Below, piece after piece: positions 54,237 through 63,581 of a stretch of DNA of 64,000 nt; positions within the stretch are counted from its first letter, which is position 1; every line of letters starts with the position of its first letter. Source of the DNA: Yoonia sp. G8-12 (GTDB taxonomy: Bacteria > Pseudomonadota > Alphaproteobacteria > Rhodobacterales > Rhodobacteraceae); NCBI RefSeq assembly GCF_038443675.1, contig NZ_CP151762.1:2418001-2482000 (forward strand), written 5' to 3'. Under the pieces are notes generated by a model. It worked only from the letters and a program-made list of their open reading frames with translations. It was not told the origin of the DNA and did not search any database. Position numbers and translations under genes: made by a program.

Positions 54237-55720
54237 TGTCGAATCAATCACTGGGAAACCGGGTTCAATCGGAATTGAAGCAGGCCGTGGATAGCGGCCT
54301 GCTTCCTGATTCTGACCATCAAAAAGCGGAAATGTTGCTGGATCGTTTGCAAAAGCCGGTGCGCTTGGCGATTCTTGGCATGCCCGGATCCGGAAAATCC
54401 AGACTCCTGAATCTGTTGGTTGGGGATGATGTGATCCCCGAAGGCGTGCATCTGCCAACATTGCAGCTGGTCTACGGAGAGACTGCGAAATCAGTCTGCA
54501 CGCTACCTGACGGATCGAAAGAGCAGTTTGATAGCGTGGATTCTGACATGATTGCGGGGCTTTCCCCTGTTTTTGTTGAAATGCAAATGCCCCTGCCCGC
54601 GTTACGCAAGATTTCGGTACTCGAGGTTGTCGCACCCAGTGACACCAACGCGATACACCGCGCCTCGCAATGGGCCTCCAAGCGGTCGGACGTCGCGTTG
54701 TGGTGCACCCGTGGATTCACAGAGCCTGAACAACGCATTTGGGCGACGATGCCTGACCTGATCAAGGACCACGCGTTTTGCATGGTCACACATGCTGATT
54801 TCCTTAAATCGCAAGGGCTTTACGAAGCCGCAGTCGGGGCGATCTCGGCGACTGCGGGGGATGATTTCAATGCGGTGCTGGCTATTGCCACGAACCAGGC
54901 TCTTTCTGCGCGACGCGCAGATGGAACCGTCGACAAAGAGACAATGCGTGAAAGCGGTGGTTCTGCACTGATCTCGGCTGTGCTGAAACAGGTTGAACGC
55001 GGCCGCCAGTCGGCAGTGGATCAGGCAGATGTCCTACTGCACCAATACGCTGATCTCTTAGCTTCTGTTCAAGATGCCCCCGTCATACCGGAGGTAAGCC
55101 CAGCGCCCGAGCCAACAACGCAACCAGAGCCAGTGGTCGCCAAAGAGACCGCCGCGCCGGCCATGCCACCTGAGAAGACAGAGGCTCCGAAAAGGGGCGT
55201 CCAGAGTGAAATAAAACCCGCTACCCGCGACGCTATTTCACGCCTGCGCGAAATAGCAGCTCGCAAAAACGTTTCCCGCGATCTTGCGTTTGAGGAAGCA
55301 GAAAAACCGGCTGAGGCAGCCCCAGCCGAACCAGAGCTTGAGGCGCAATCCGCACCCGATATGGTCACAAAGCCTGCCGCGGAACCGCTGCAACCCGCGA
55401 CACGCGACGCCTATGAGCATGTCGTTGCCTACCTTGAGGAACGCGGCGCAGAGCTGGCGTCTGTATTGGAAGACCAGGGTGAGGATGGACCCGCTGAAGT
55501 CATGACGTTGGCAGTTGATCAGATACAGTGGCTTTGTGACTATCTGAACGACAATGGTGATGCCGCAGACCTTTCATTGCAACGCACTCGCGACACCGCT
55601 TACGATGCCGCAGACATGGTACAATTGATGCAGATGGAAAAACAGGGCAGTGCAGCCCTTGAAGCCATTAGCCTCATGCTCCAGATTAAGCGTGAACTAC
55701 AGGCTGATCTGGCAGCGTAA
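54236..55720 (+). CDS. P-loop GTPase-like protein with Ala/Pro-rich middle, first of three
   Basis: This 494-residue protein has G1 LGMPGSGKSRLLNLLVGDDV (about residues 44-63), with a possible G4 THAD (MVTHADF, about 182-185). A clear G3 DxxG is not seen, so hydrolysis may be weak. After about residue 280 comes a linker rich in Ala, Pro and Glu, then an alpha-helical C-terminus (YEHVVAYLEERGAELASVLE). The ATG overlaps the phosphatase stop by 1 bp (TAATG). Family: dynamin-superfamily-like, less sure than for the next two. Confidence 0.78.
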   Translation: MSNQSLGNRVQSELKQAVDSGLLPDSDHQKAEMLLDRLQKPVRLAILGMPGSGKSRLLNLLVGDDVIPEGVHLPTLQLVYGETAKSVCTLPDGSKEQFDSVDSDMIAGLSPVFVEMQMPLPALRKISVLEVVAPSDTNAIHRASQWASKRSDVALWCTRGFTEPEQRIWATMPDLIKDHAFCMVTHADFLKSQGLYEAAVGAISATAGDDFNAVLAIATNQALSARRADGTVDKETMRESGGSALISAVLKQVERGRQSAVDQADVLLHQYADLLASVQDAPVIPEVSPAPEPTTQPEPVVAKETAAPAMPPEKTEAPKRGVQSEIKPATRDAISRLREIAARKNVSRDLAFEEAEKPAEAAPAEPELEAQSAPDMVTKPAAEPLQPATRDAYEHVVAYLEERGAELASVLEDQGEDGPAEVMTLAVDQIQWLCDYLNDNGDAADLSLQRTRDTAYDAADMVQLMQMEKQGSAALEAISLMLQIKRELQADLAA

Positions 55721-55838
55721 CTTGCATCGTTGCTTGAGAAATTTTTAAGTTCAACGCCATACTTTTGCCGCGTGGATCTGTTTCCATTATGGCAATAAAG
55801 CCGGTGTTTTTCTTGCTATTAAGCGAGAAGCGGAGCGC

Positions 55839-55850
55839 CCACAATTGTGG
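55839..55850. promoter_or_regulatory. Perfect 12-bp palindrome CCACAATTGTGG
   Basis: The palindrome lies 30 bp before the second GTPase gene, in the only large gap (159 bp) among the three GTPase genes. It may be an operator for an internal promoter. Confidence 0.4.
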
Positions 55851-55879
55851 TACGATGAATTGGTTAAGGACGAACAAGG

Positions 55880-57967
55880 ATGAAGATGGAAGAGGTCGCA
55901 AATGGGGATGGTCTAGCAATCCCGCCGGAGCAACTCCCCTTCATGCGTCTTGGGCTGGAGAAGCTGGACCGGTTTCATGACGAAGTCATCGACCTTGAGG
56001 CGACGCTTGCGGACGTTGTAAAGCTTGGCGGCCAAGACGCCGAGAAGAAATCAACAAAGCTTATCAAGCAGTTACGTTCCTTTGAGCCAAGCATCACGAT
56101 GATTGGCCAAATCAAATCCGGCAAAACATCACTCGTGAATGCCATGGTTGGCCGGCCCGATCTTTTGCCTGCAGACGTGAACCCATGGACTTCTGTCGTT
56201 ACCTCGCTTCACCTGAATGCGCCTTTACCCGATGATGCCCCCACAGCAACCTTCCAGTTCTTTAGCAAGGGCGAATGGGATCACCTCGTCGAGAACGGCG
56301 GCCGAATCGGTGAATTGTCAGAACGCGCAGGTGCCAACGAAGAACTTGAGAAAGTGCGTCACCAAATTGCCGAAATGCGTGAAAAAACAAGGCTGCGTCT
56401 GGGGCGCAAGTTTGAGCTGCTGCTGGGGCAAAAACACAGCTACGCCGAGTTGAGCGACGAATTGGTGCAGCGTTATGTCTGTATGGGCGACGATTTTGAA
56501 GACCTCGAAGAAGATGACCAGCAGGGTCGCTTTGCCGATATTACAAAATCCGCTGACCTGTACCTGACCGCGCCGTCGATCCCCATGCCAATCTGCCTGC
56601 GTGATACCCCGGGTGTGAACGATACTTTCATGATGCGTGAACAGATCACCATCAACGCCCTGCGCGATAGCCGTATTTGTGTCGTCGTCCTGTCCGCCCA
56701 TCAGGCGCTGAGCTCGATGGATATGGGCCTGATCCGTCTGATCTCCAACGTGAAGGCGCGCGAAGTCGTGATCTTTGTGAACCGCATCGACGAATTGTCG
56801 GACCCCGGCGCACAGGTTCCCGAAATCCGCGAAAGCATTCTGCAAACGCTGGCCGATAATAACGGGCCAGAAAATCCCGAGGTTATTTTCGGCAGCGCCT
56901 ATTGGGCCAACATGGCCTTGTCAGAGGACCTTGATGATATTGTCGCAGACAGCGCCGAGGCCATGTTCAACTGGGCAGAGGCCGCGTTGAGCGCAGAAAC
57001 CGCCAGCATGGAAACCAAGGAACTTGTTTGGCATCTATCCGGCATTCCAGAACTTTACCGTGCGTTGTCTGAGCGTATCTCCGAAGGACCTGGGGCGGAA
57101 ATTCTATCTGCGTCACGCAAACGCGCGCTGAACCTTGTGGGCGGTGTGCGCGCATCGAACGCGGTCGTGTCCATGCGTCTGGATGGTGACACTGTAGAGG
57201 TGATGTCAGGCGAGAAACTGTCAGCCCACCTTGATGAACTGGAAGCCGCAAGCCTGAAGGCCCTCGACGAGCGGCTGGATATCGCGTTTGCGCAGTTCGG
57301 GTCGCGTGTCGATCAATCACACAAACGCTTTCTGGATCGCGCTTTGGAATCACTGCTGCAGCATCTGGAAACCAATGGCGAAGAAGAAATCTGGCAATAC
57401 AGCCCGGACGGTCTGCGCATGTTGCTCCGCACCAGTTATCAGGTGATGCGGCGCAATGTGACCGCCAGCTGCCAAGACGTGTATGCCGCGGTCGCCGACG
57501 ATCTTGCCGATACGTATCGCTCCGCGTTCGGCGTGGACGTTGAAAACTTCACGATCACGCCGCCTGCGCCACCGGAAATCCCTGCGCCTGTATCGCTGGG
57601 CCAGACCATTGCGCTGGATCTGCAAACTTCATGGTGGAAGGGCTGGTGGAAACGCCGCAAGGGATACCGCGCCTTTGCGAGCGGATTCTATGATCTGATC
57701 GAAGCGGAAACAGCCCCGATCGTTGATGAACTGAAAATAAGGCAAGCGGACGATATCCGTGCGCGCGCGCAGGCAGAGCTGCGTGAATTTCATGCCGAAC
57801 AGCGCGCGATCCTTCAGGACATCAGCAGCAAATCCGAGATCGCAATTGACGATTTGGAAGACATTTTTGGTATTACTGCCCAGCAAGAACGCGATGAGCT
57901 CTTTGACTACATCTTTGAAGAACTCAGCGAGAGTAAGCCCTTGCTTGCAGTGGGAGTTGATAAATGA
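55880..57967 (+). CDS. Dynamin-like GTPase (695 residues), second of three
   Basis: This large GTPase has G1 GQIKSGKTSLVNAMVG (about residues 75-90), G2 threonine in NPWTSVVTS, G3 DTPGVND and G4 NRIDEL, as in bacterial dynamin-like proteins. Beyond the G domain there are long helical segments and a hydrophobic/aromatic patch LQTSWWKGWWKRRKGYRAF (about 575-593), which could touch lipid. This suits a membrane-remodelling protein. ATG 55886 is an alternative start with better AAGGA spacing. It overlaps the next gene by ATGA. Confidence 0.88.
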   Translation: MKMEEVANGDGLAIPPEQLPFMRLGLEKLDRFHDEVIDLEATLADVVKLGGQDAEKKSTKLIKQLRSFEPSITMIGQIKSGKTSLVNAMVGRPDLLPADVNPWTSVVTSLHLNAPLPDDAPTATFQFFSKGEWDHLVENGGRIGELSERAGANEELEKVRHQIAEMREKTRLRLGRKFELLLGQKHSYAELSDELVQRYVCMGDDFEDLEEDDQQGRFADITKSADLYLTAPSIPMPICLRDTPGVNDTFMMREQITINALRDSRICVVVLSAHQALSSMDMGLIRLISNVKAREVVIFVNRIDELSDPGAQVPEIRESILQTLADNNGPENPEVIFGSAYWANMALSEDLDDIVADSAEAMFNWAEAALSAETASMETKELVWHLSGIPELYRALSERISEGPGAEILSASRKRALNLVGGVRASNAVVSMRLDGDTVEVMSGEKLSAHLDELEAASLKALDERLDIAFAQFGSRVDQSHKRFLDRALESLLQHLETNGEEEIWQYSPDGLRMLLRTSYQVMRRNVTASCQDVYAAVADDLADTYRSAFGVDVENFTITPPAPPEIPAPVSLGQTIALDLQTSWWKGWWKRRKGYRAFASGFYDLIEAETAPIVDELKIRQADDIRARAQAELREFHAEQRAILQDISSKSEIAIDDLEDIFGITAQQERDELFDYIFEELSESKPLLAVGVDK

Positions 57968-58851
57968 GTGTTGGTGAAACAAGTTCCGGTGGACGCCGCA
58001 AACCGCGTATCGCCCTTATGGGTGAATTCAGTGCGGGTAAGAGCACACTTTCCAACCTTTTAATGGGTCAACGCCCTTTGCCAGAAAAGGTGACGGCAAC
58101 ACGTTTGTCACCTGTCTGGATTTCTTACGGCACGCGCGCGCCTTATCGCGTCGCCACCGATGGTTCAAAAGAACCGGTATCAATCGAGGATCTGGAAAGC
58201 ATCCCCGTAGAAGAAACCCGCAGTATCCGCCTGTTCCTCGAAGCTGATATTCTGGAAGTCTGCGATCTGATCGACTTTCCGGGCATTTCAGACCCGAATA
58301 TGTCATCTTCTGTCTGGGAACGGATGTTGCCCGAAGTGGACGCCGTGATCTGGTGTACCCATGCGACACAGGCTTGGCGTCAGTCCGAGGCTGCCGTATG
58401 GGAAGACATGCCGCAGGCCGTGCGTGAAAATTCGATCCTGTTGATTACGCGATTTGACAAGCTGAACAACGAAAAAGATCGCGGTCGCGTGATCAAGCGC
58501 GTGACCCGCGAAACCCAAGGCCAGTTCGGTGCGATCTTCCCGGTCTCGCTGTTGCAGGCCATCCAAGCAGGCGAAAACTATGACTTGTGGGATGCCAGTG
58601 GCGCGGGGCCGTTCACCGCGCATTTGATCGACGTGATCGAGCAGCTGACGGCGCTGACAGCGCGCACCGAGTTACCGCTTTATAACGTGGATAGCCAGAC
58701 TGATATTCCTCAGCCAGTGGCCACGCCGGTCCTACCACGTCGCGTTCAACGCGCACCTGACGGTGGTCGATCAGCCCGTGAACGCGTGCAGAGCGAACCC
58801 TCAACTGAAGATACGGTATCCTCTGTCGACCGGATCTTGCGTTCGTCTTAA
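57964..58851 (+). CDS. Dynamin-like GTPase (295 residues), third of three
   Basis: This short GTPase has G1 GEFSAGKSTLSNLLMG (about residues 20-35), G2 TRLSPVW (Thr), G3 DFPGISDP and G4 TRFDKL. It lacks the long stalk of the previous protein, so it may be an accessory or capping GTPase that works with it in a heteromeric pair. The C-terminal tail (about 60 residues) is Ser/Thr- and charge-rich (SEPSTEDTVSSVDRI) and could be phosphorylated. Overlap ATGA with gene two. Confidence 0.87.
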   Translation: MSVGETSSGGRRKPRIALMGEFSAGKSTLSNLLMGQRPLPEKVTATRLSPVWISYGTRAPYRVATDGSKEPVSIEDLESIPVEETRSIRLFLEADILEVCDLIDFPGISDPNMSSSVWERMLPEVDAVIWCTHATQAWRQSEAAVWEDMPQAVRENSILLITRFDKLNNEKDRGRVIKRVTRETQGQFGAIFPVSLLQAIQAGENYDLWDASGAGPFTAHLIDVIEQLTALTARTELPLYNVDSQTDIPQPVATPVLPRRVQRAPDGGRSARERVQSEPSTEDTVSSVDRILRSS

Positions 58852-58933
58852 TGCGGATGCGGTTATGCAGCCCTTCCACATTCCGGACATTTGCCGTACT
58901 CATGCCAGAAGGTAGTTAGGAAGCAGGCTGCAA

Positions 58934-59296
58934 ATGGTTGTTGATGAGTTGGATGCTTTGCGTGAGAAATTCGATGGTTGCACTGCGCTTGCCTTCGCGG
59001 ATCTCTCGACGAAAATGATCCTTGTGACAGATTCGAGTTCGAATTTGCGTCGTGAGGTGCTTGATGCCTTATGCGAAGAAGCCGCATTGTTGCTGGGTTC
59101 TGCTGAAAAGCCCGCGCTGGGAGATAGGCCAAGCGATATGGCGTCTGTTGCGAGCACGTCGCAGTTGCGTGTCTTTTTGCGCGCAGAACACGAGCCTGAT
59201 GATGTTCTTTGTTGTATCTGCGGGCCTAAGTTGGATGCAGATCGGTTTGTTGCTGACGCCTGCGCATGTCTTGACCGCATCAGTAGCGGTGGATGA
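58934..59296 (+). CDS. Small roadblock/LC7-like protein (tentative)
   Basis: This 120-residue protein has an alternating helix-strand pattern: LDALREKFDGCTALAFADL, then an Ile/Val strand KMILVTDSSS, a long helix, and strands LRVFLRAE and DDVLCCICGP. This is the fold order of roadblock/LC7 proteins, which often partner small GTPases (as MglB does). The call rests on pattern only. It lies 82 bp after the third GTPase gene. Confidence 0.5.
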   Translation: MVVDELDALREKFDGCTALAFADLSTKMILVTDSSSNLRREVLDALCEEAALLLGSAEKPALGDRPSDMASVASTSQLRVFLRAEHEPDDVLCCICGPKLDADRFVADACACLDRISSGG

Positions 59297-59327
59297 AAAC
59301 ACATAACGAAGAGCTGGAAACAGGCTA

Positions 59328-60110
59328 ATGAGCGAATTGAACGCTTTGGCACAAAAACTCGCAGTTTTATCGTCGCGAGAAGCCATGGATCAAACGGGTG
59401 CGCGTACGATCTCGGAGCGCGGATCGCCGGCACCTGTGGCCGCAATCCTGCGCGAGGTTGATGATACCGTGCTTGAGCGGTGTCTGGCATTCACATGTGG
59501 CAACGCGACCATTCAGATCATGGCAGCTGGCCGCCGTATGCGCGGCATCCTAAGCGTTTCACCCAAGTCCGACACGAAAGTGATCGGTCAGGTTTTGTCG
59601 CGTGAAGACCCCGATTTGGTACAGGCTGCCGCTGGTCTTTTGGAAGAACTATGCGGCAATGCAGAAAACATGACTGTCCGCAGTCTTCCACCCCAGCCTT
59701 TTGGCAAAGGCGGCGAGCGAGGTATTTCGGCTGACGGTTTGGCCGAGCTTTGGAACGTCGCACTGGCCGAGGTTGACACCGGCCCCAAGCCACCGATGGA
59801 ACAATTCCTGACCGTGAATGCATCAGCGTTTTCATCCCTACTGCACATCTGCAAAGGCGAGATCGTATCGACAGAGGGGAATTTCGCGGCGCTGCAGGCG
59901 ATCTGGAGCACGCAGGTAGAGGCATTCCGCAAAGCGCACAAAAAGACAATGCGCGGCGAGGAAGGTGCGCAGTTGATTTGTTTGGATAGCGCCTTTGATG
60001 ATGGGAATTCTGCAGCGCTGGCGCTTCATGAAGATCATGTTGCCTTGATCGCCTATGAAGCAGAACGCTTCGGGGCGGTGCAGGCATCTTGGCAGCGGAT
60101 CTTCGCCTGA
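59328..60110 (+). CDS. Unknown protein in the kinase-dynamin cluster
   Basis: This 260-residue soluble protein has no domain I recognise. The C-terminal 100 residues (EGNFAALQAIWSTQVEAF, ALALHEDHVALIAYEAERF) alternate helices and strands much like the preceding roadblock-like protein, so it may be a divergent relative. It starts 31 bp after that gene, and its stop overlaps the start of the dehalogenase gene by 1 bp. Confidence 0.6.
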   Translation: MSELNALAQKLAVLSSREAMDQTGARTISERGSPAPVAAILREVDDTVLERCLAFTCGNATIQIMAAGRRMRGILSVSPKSDTKVIGQVLSREDPDLVQAAAGLLEELCGNAENMTVRSLPPQPFGKGGERGISADGLAELWNVALAEVDTGPKPPMEQFLTVNASAFSSLLHICKGEIVSTEGNFAALQAIWSTQVEAFRKAHKKTMRGEEGAQLICLDSAFDDGNSAALALHEDHVALIAYEAERFGAVQASWQRIFA

Positions 60111-61026
60111 TGCACCCTGCAGCCGCATCCACGCCTGCCGCGCCCCATTTCTTTGACCGCTTTGAAGAGCGCACGTTCGCCACACGCGAAGGTGACATAT
60201 TTTACCGGATCGCCGGAAATGGCCCGCCTATCGTGCTGCTGCATGGGTATCCCCAAACCTCTGCGATGTGGCATGCAATTGCGCCGGTACTGGCCGAAAC
60301 CTATCAGGTCATTTGCCCCGATCTGCGTGGCTATGGGCGGTCGTTGAAACCTGTTACCGATGCGACGCACACGCCCTACTCCAAACGTGCGATGGGCAGT
60401 GATGTTCTGGCGTTGATGAACCACCTGGGACATGAGCGTTTTCTGATTGGCTCCCATGACCGCGGAAGCCGCGTGGCCCACCGTCTTGCTGCGGACCATC
60501 CCGAACGGGTGATCGCACTCGCTATTCTGGATATCGCCCCGACGCGCGAAATGTACCGTGATGCAAGCAGCAGTTTTGCGCATACCTATTGGCATTGGTA
60601 TTGGCTTACCCAGCCGCATCCGTTTCCGGAACATTTAATCGGCGCGGATCCCGCTTTTTCTTGCTCAAGACGTGCGCCGCAGGCTCCGCTGGTCTTGCCC
60701 CTTTCGTACAGCAGGCGCTGGATGAGTACCTCACCAGTTTCTCAAAGCCCGAGGCAATACACAGCGCTTGTGAGGATTACCGGGCGGCGGCGACGATTGA
60801 TATCGCGCATGATGATGCCGACCCCAGTAAGCTCCAGATGCCACTTATGGCGCTTTGGGGGAAGGATGGCGCGATTGAGGCCCATTTCGATTGTCTGGCG
60901 CTCTGGCAAGAGCGGGCAGAAGACGTGCAGGGATGGGCCCTACCCGGCGGTCATTATCTGGCAGAACAACACCCCGACAAAGTGCTTGAGGCATGGATGC
61001 CGTTCTTTGCCGAAGCACTTGCCTAG
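60110..61026 (+). pseudogene. Haloacetate (fluoroacetate) dehalogenase, frameshifted
   Basis: The two frames join to a 305-residue alpha/beta hydrolase, the size of fluoroacetate dehalogenases. It shows HGYPQTSAMW (oxyanion), DLRGYGRS, the nucleophile loop GSHDRGSRVAHRLA, the halide-site region HWYWLTQPHPFPEH and the catalytic histidine in GGHYLAEQHPD. The break is at the T-run 60655-60659: with six Ts it reads GADPAFFLLKTCAAGSAGLA and continues to the stop at 61026. It hydrolyses short halo-acids. It converges with the dehydrogenase by 4 bp. Confidence 0.87.
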
Positions 61027-61922
61027 GTCAGCCGCGCAGGGAAACCATCGGCCCGCAAATTAGTGTCCAAGAGGTCTTCCAACAGCTTCACGATCATTGG
61101 CGATTGTGCGTCTCCGCCATAGGCTGCGCGCGCCGCGACATAGGTTTGTTCAGTCGCAGCAGCCAGATCAAGCGGCACCTCGAATTCCCGGCCAAAACCC
61201 ATAGCAAAGCCCAGATCCTTCAGCGCGAGATCAATATTGAAGGCCACATCATACGAACCGTTGAGGACCAGCGCACCCTCAGTTTCATGCACGAATGACG
61301 TGCCGGACGAGGCTTTGATCGCATGCCACGCCTGTGCCAGATCTAGTCCACCGCGTTTGGCCAGCATCAGTGCCTCACCGCAGGCCTTGAGGTGAATAAA
61401 AGCCAACATATTGGTGATCACCTTGATGATTGAGGCAGAGCCAAGCGGCCCCATATGGAACACCTGATTGCCCATCGCCTTGAGCGCGGGCAAATGAGTG
61501 TCAAACAGGTCCTTGTCACCACCAGCCAGCATTGTGATATTCCCCTGAGCGGCCAGATGCACACCGCCCGTGACAGGCAGTTCCATCATGCGCACATCAT
61601 GCACCGCCGCTTTCTGGGCAAAAGCGAGCACTTCATCACGGCCCAAGGTGGACATTTCAATCCAATGCGCACCCTCTTTCATTTCGGGAAGAAACTGGGC
61701 GGCAACGGCCTCGGACACGGCGGGGGACGGCAGGCAGGTGATGACGTGATCAGCAGAACGGGCGAGTGCGGCTGGGTTATCGGCCCATTTGGCACCCAAG
61801 GCAATTGCGGGCTCGGCGGCAATACGATTGATATCTGTGACGGTCACATACATCCCGGCACGCAGAAGACATGCCGTGCAATTTGCCCCAAGATTGCCTT
61901 GGCCGATATATCCGTAATGCAT
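61023..61922 (-). CDS. NAD-binding beta-hydroxyacid dehydrogenase, 3-hydroxyisobutyrate type
   Basis: This 299-residue protein has the NAD motif YIGQGNLGANC at the start, the substrate segment LPVTGGVHLAAQGNITMLAGG (about residues 114-134, named by its ends) and the catalytic lysine in GSASIIKVITNML (near residue 169). Substrate is a small hydroxyacid. It lies 10 bp after the MttB-family gene on the same strand, so the two probably act in one pathway. Start MHYGYIGQG chosen over a longer frame. Confidence 0.88.
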   Translation of the reverse strand: MHYGYIGQGNLGANCTACLLRAGMYVTVTDINRIAAEPAIALGAKWADNPAALARSADHVITCLPSPAVSEAVAAQFLPEMKEGAHWIEMSTLGRDEVLAFAQKAAVHDVRMMELPVTGGVHLAAQGNITMLAGGDKDLFDTHLPALKAMGNQVFHMGPLGSASIIKVITNMLAFIHLKACGEALMLAKRGGLDLAQAWHAIKASSGTSFVHETEGALVLNGSYDVAFNIDLALKDLGFAMGFGREFEVPLDLAAATEQTYVAARAAYGGDAQSPMIVKLLEDLLDTNLRADGFPARLT

Positions 61923-61932
61923 GGCGCACCCT

Positions 61933-63471
61933 TTATTTGAAGTAGATATTATAGTCAGCGCGAATCGCTGCATCGACTTCAGGGTCGATCTGAATCTTCG
62001 CTTTGCTCAGGATGTCGTTCTTTCGGGCAATCGCCTGATCAAGCAACATGGGACGGTTGGCTTCATTCCATTCCTTCGGACTCATCCGGTTGCCCAAGGT
62101 GGGGTAGATGTACTCCGTCTGCATCAAGGCAAGCGTTTGGTCGGAGCCGAGGTAATGACCGGGACCGCCCAGACACACGGCCTTCATCGCCTCAATCGAA
62201 GTGCTGTCTTCGGTTACGTCGATACCCCGAACGGTGCGTAGGACCTGACCCAAGACATCATCCCCAAGCACCAGCGATTCCAGACAGAAGCCCAGCAGTG
62301 AGGCGTGCATACCCACGGCCTCATAGACCATGTTAAGGCCGGACAGACCCGCCAAAACATTGGTTATGCCCGTCTCCCATCCCGCCTGCATGTCGGGCAG
62401 TTTCGAATCCGAAATGCCCGCTGCAGCGCCGCCTGGAATATCATAAAAGTGGTGCATCTGCGCGCAGCCTGCGGTCAGCAATGCCTGTTCCGCCGACCCG
62501 CCAGACATCGCACCAGTCCGCAGGTCAGAGACAAAGGGCCACGTTCCAAAGACCGCCGGATGACCAGGCGCCATGGCGTTGACATAGACCACACCGGCAA
62601 GACATTCCGCCACAGCCTGAACAATCGCCAATGCGATTGGCGCTGGCGCTGTAGCCCCGGCCTGCCCCGCAGAGAGAAGCAACACGGGCATGCCTGCGCG
62701 AATGCAGGCCTCCATGGAACGGCAACTTTCTTCGGCGAATTTCATCGGCGGGACGACAAAGCAGTTAGAGTTCGACACGAAGGGACGTGCACGCCACGCC
62801 TCTTCCCCACCGGCGATGCGGTGCAGAAGTTTAATGGCGGGCGCGACATGGCTAGGATCGTCAAAAGATGTGCCGACGTGCTTGTTAGTCCCCGAACAGC
62901 ACGCATAGATCGTATTTAGATCCATTTCGAGGTTGTCGGAAATGTCACGGGCCACCATCGCGCGTTGAAAGAAATGCACGTTGTCCAACGCATGCGTAAT
63001 CTTCGCTGCATCGTGCAAGTCTTGTGCGGTACTGTCGCGATAGGTGTTGGTGGCAAGGTCCACGACATGAACCGCAGCGCCCGCCGTGCCGAAGTGGACA
63101 TTCGTGCCCGTGAGGTGAAGATCATATTCCGGGTCACGCCCATGCAGCGTGATATTTCGCGCGGCTTTGGCCAACATATCTTCAACCAAAGCGCGGGGAA
63201 AACGGATGCGCCCGTCATCGCCAAGGATCGCACCAGCTCTTGTCAGGATTTCAACGCCTGAAGGTGGCGCCTGTGACAAGCCAATTTGTTCCAATGCATC
63301 GAGGGCTGCGTGATGGATGCGAAGAACTTCTGCATCTGTCAGCGGCTTGTACTGGCCCCCGGGCAGGCCTGCGCGAACCGGGCGAAGATTCTTTGCAATC
63401 GGCGCACTGCGCAAAGCAACCCGCGCCGCACGCCCGCCACTGCGCTCTGCTCTCTTTTTAATGTCCAACAC
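61933..63471 (-). CDS. MttB-family (trimethylamine methyltransferase-like) protein, without pyrrolysine
   Basis: This 512-residue TIM-barrel protein belongs to the MttB superfamily: PIAKNLRPVRAGLPGGQYKP at the N-terminus, NVHFGTAGAAVHVVD, ISDSKLPDMQAGWE and AVCLGGPGHYLG. No in-frame amber codon is present, so it is a non-pyrrolysine member like MtgB, which demethylate quaternary amines such as glycine betaine. GTG 63471 fits GGGAGG upstream; TTG 63468 or TTG 63489 are alternatives. The corrinoid partner is not in the window. Confidence 0.85.
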   Translation of the reverse strand: MLDIKKRAERSGGRAARVALRSAPIAKNLRPVRAGLPGGQYKPLTDAEVLRIHHAALDALEQIGLSQAPPSGVEILTRAGAILGDDGRIRFPRALVEDMLAKAARNITLHGRDPEYDLHLTGTNVHFGTAGAAVHVVDLATNTYRDSTAQDLHDAAKITHALDNVHFFQRAMVARDISDNLEMDLNTIYACCSGTNKHVGTSFDDPSHVAPAIKLLHRIAGGEEAWRARPFVSNSNCFVVPPMKFAEESCRSMEACIRAGMPVLLLSAGQAGATAPAPIALAIVQAVAECLAGVVYVNAMAPGHPAVFGTWPFVSDLRTGAMSGGSAEQALLTAGCAQMHHFYDIPGGAAAGISDSKLPDMQAGWETGITNVLAGLSGLNMVYEAVGMHASLLGFCLESLVLGDDVLGQVLRTVRGIDVTEDSTSIEAMKAVCLGGPGHYLGSDQTLALMQTEYIYPTLGNRMSPKEWNEANRPMLLDQAIARKNDILSKAKIQIDPEVDAAIRADYNIYFK

Positions 63472-63548
63472 TCTTGCGACCTCCCACAACTAGCTTGAGT
63501 ATTCTCCTAGTTCTAGATTTGCGCAATCAGGCGATCCGGTCATTATTG

Positions 63549-63563
63549 ATCGGCCTTGTCGAT
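63549..63563. promoter_or_regulatory. Candidate LysR site ATCG-N7-CGAT between mttB-like gene and LysR gene
   Basis: This interrupted palindrome lies in the 90-bp region between two divergent genes, the usual place for a LysR-type binding site. Confidence 0.35.
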
Positions 63564-63581
63564 TAGTGCAGGATATCCGAG

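Noticed and set aside
61933..63471. Pyrrolysine-containing methyltransferase
   Set aside because: No in-frame amber codon occurs, and no pyl genes are visible.
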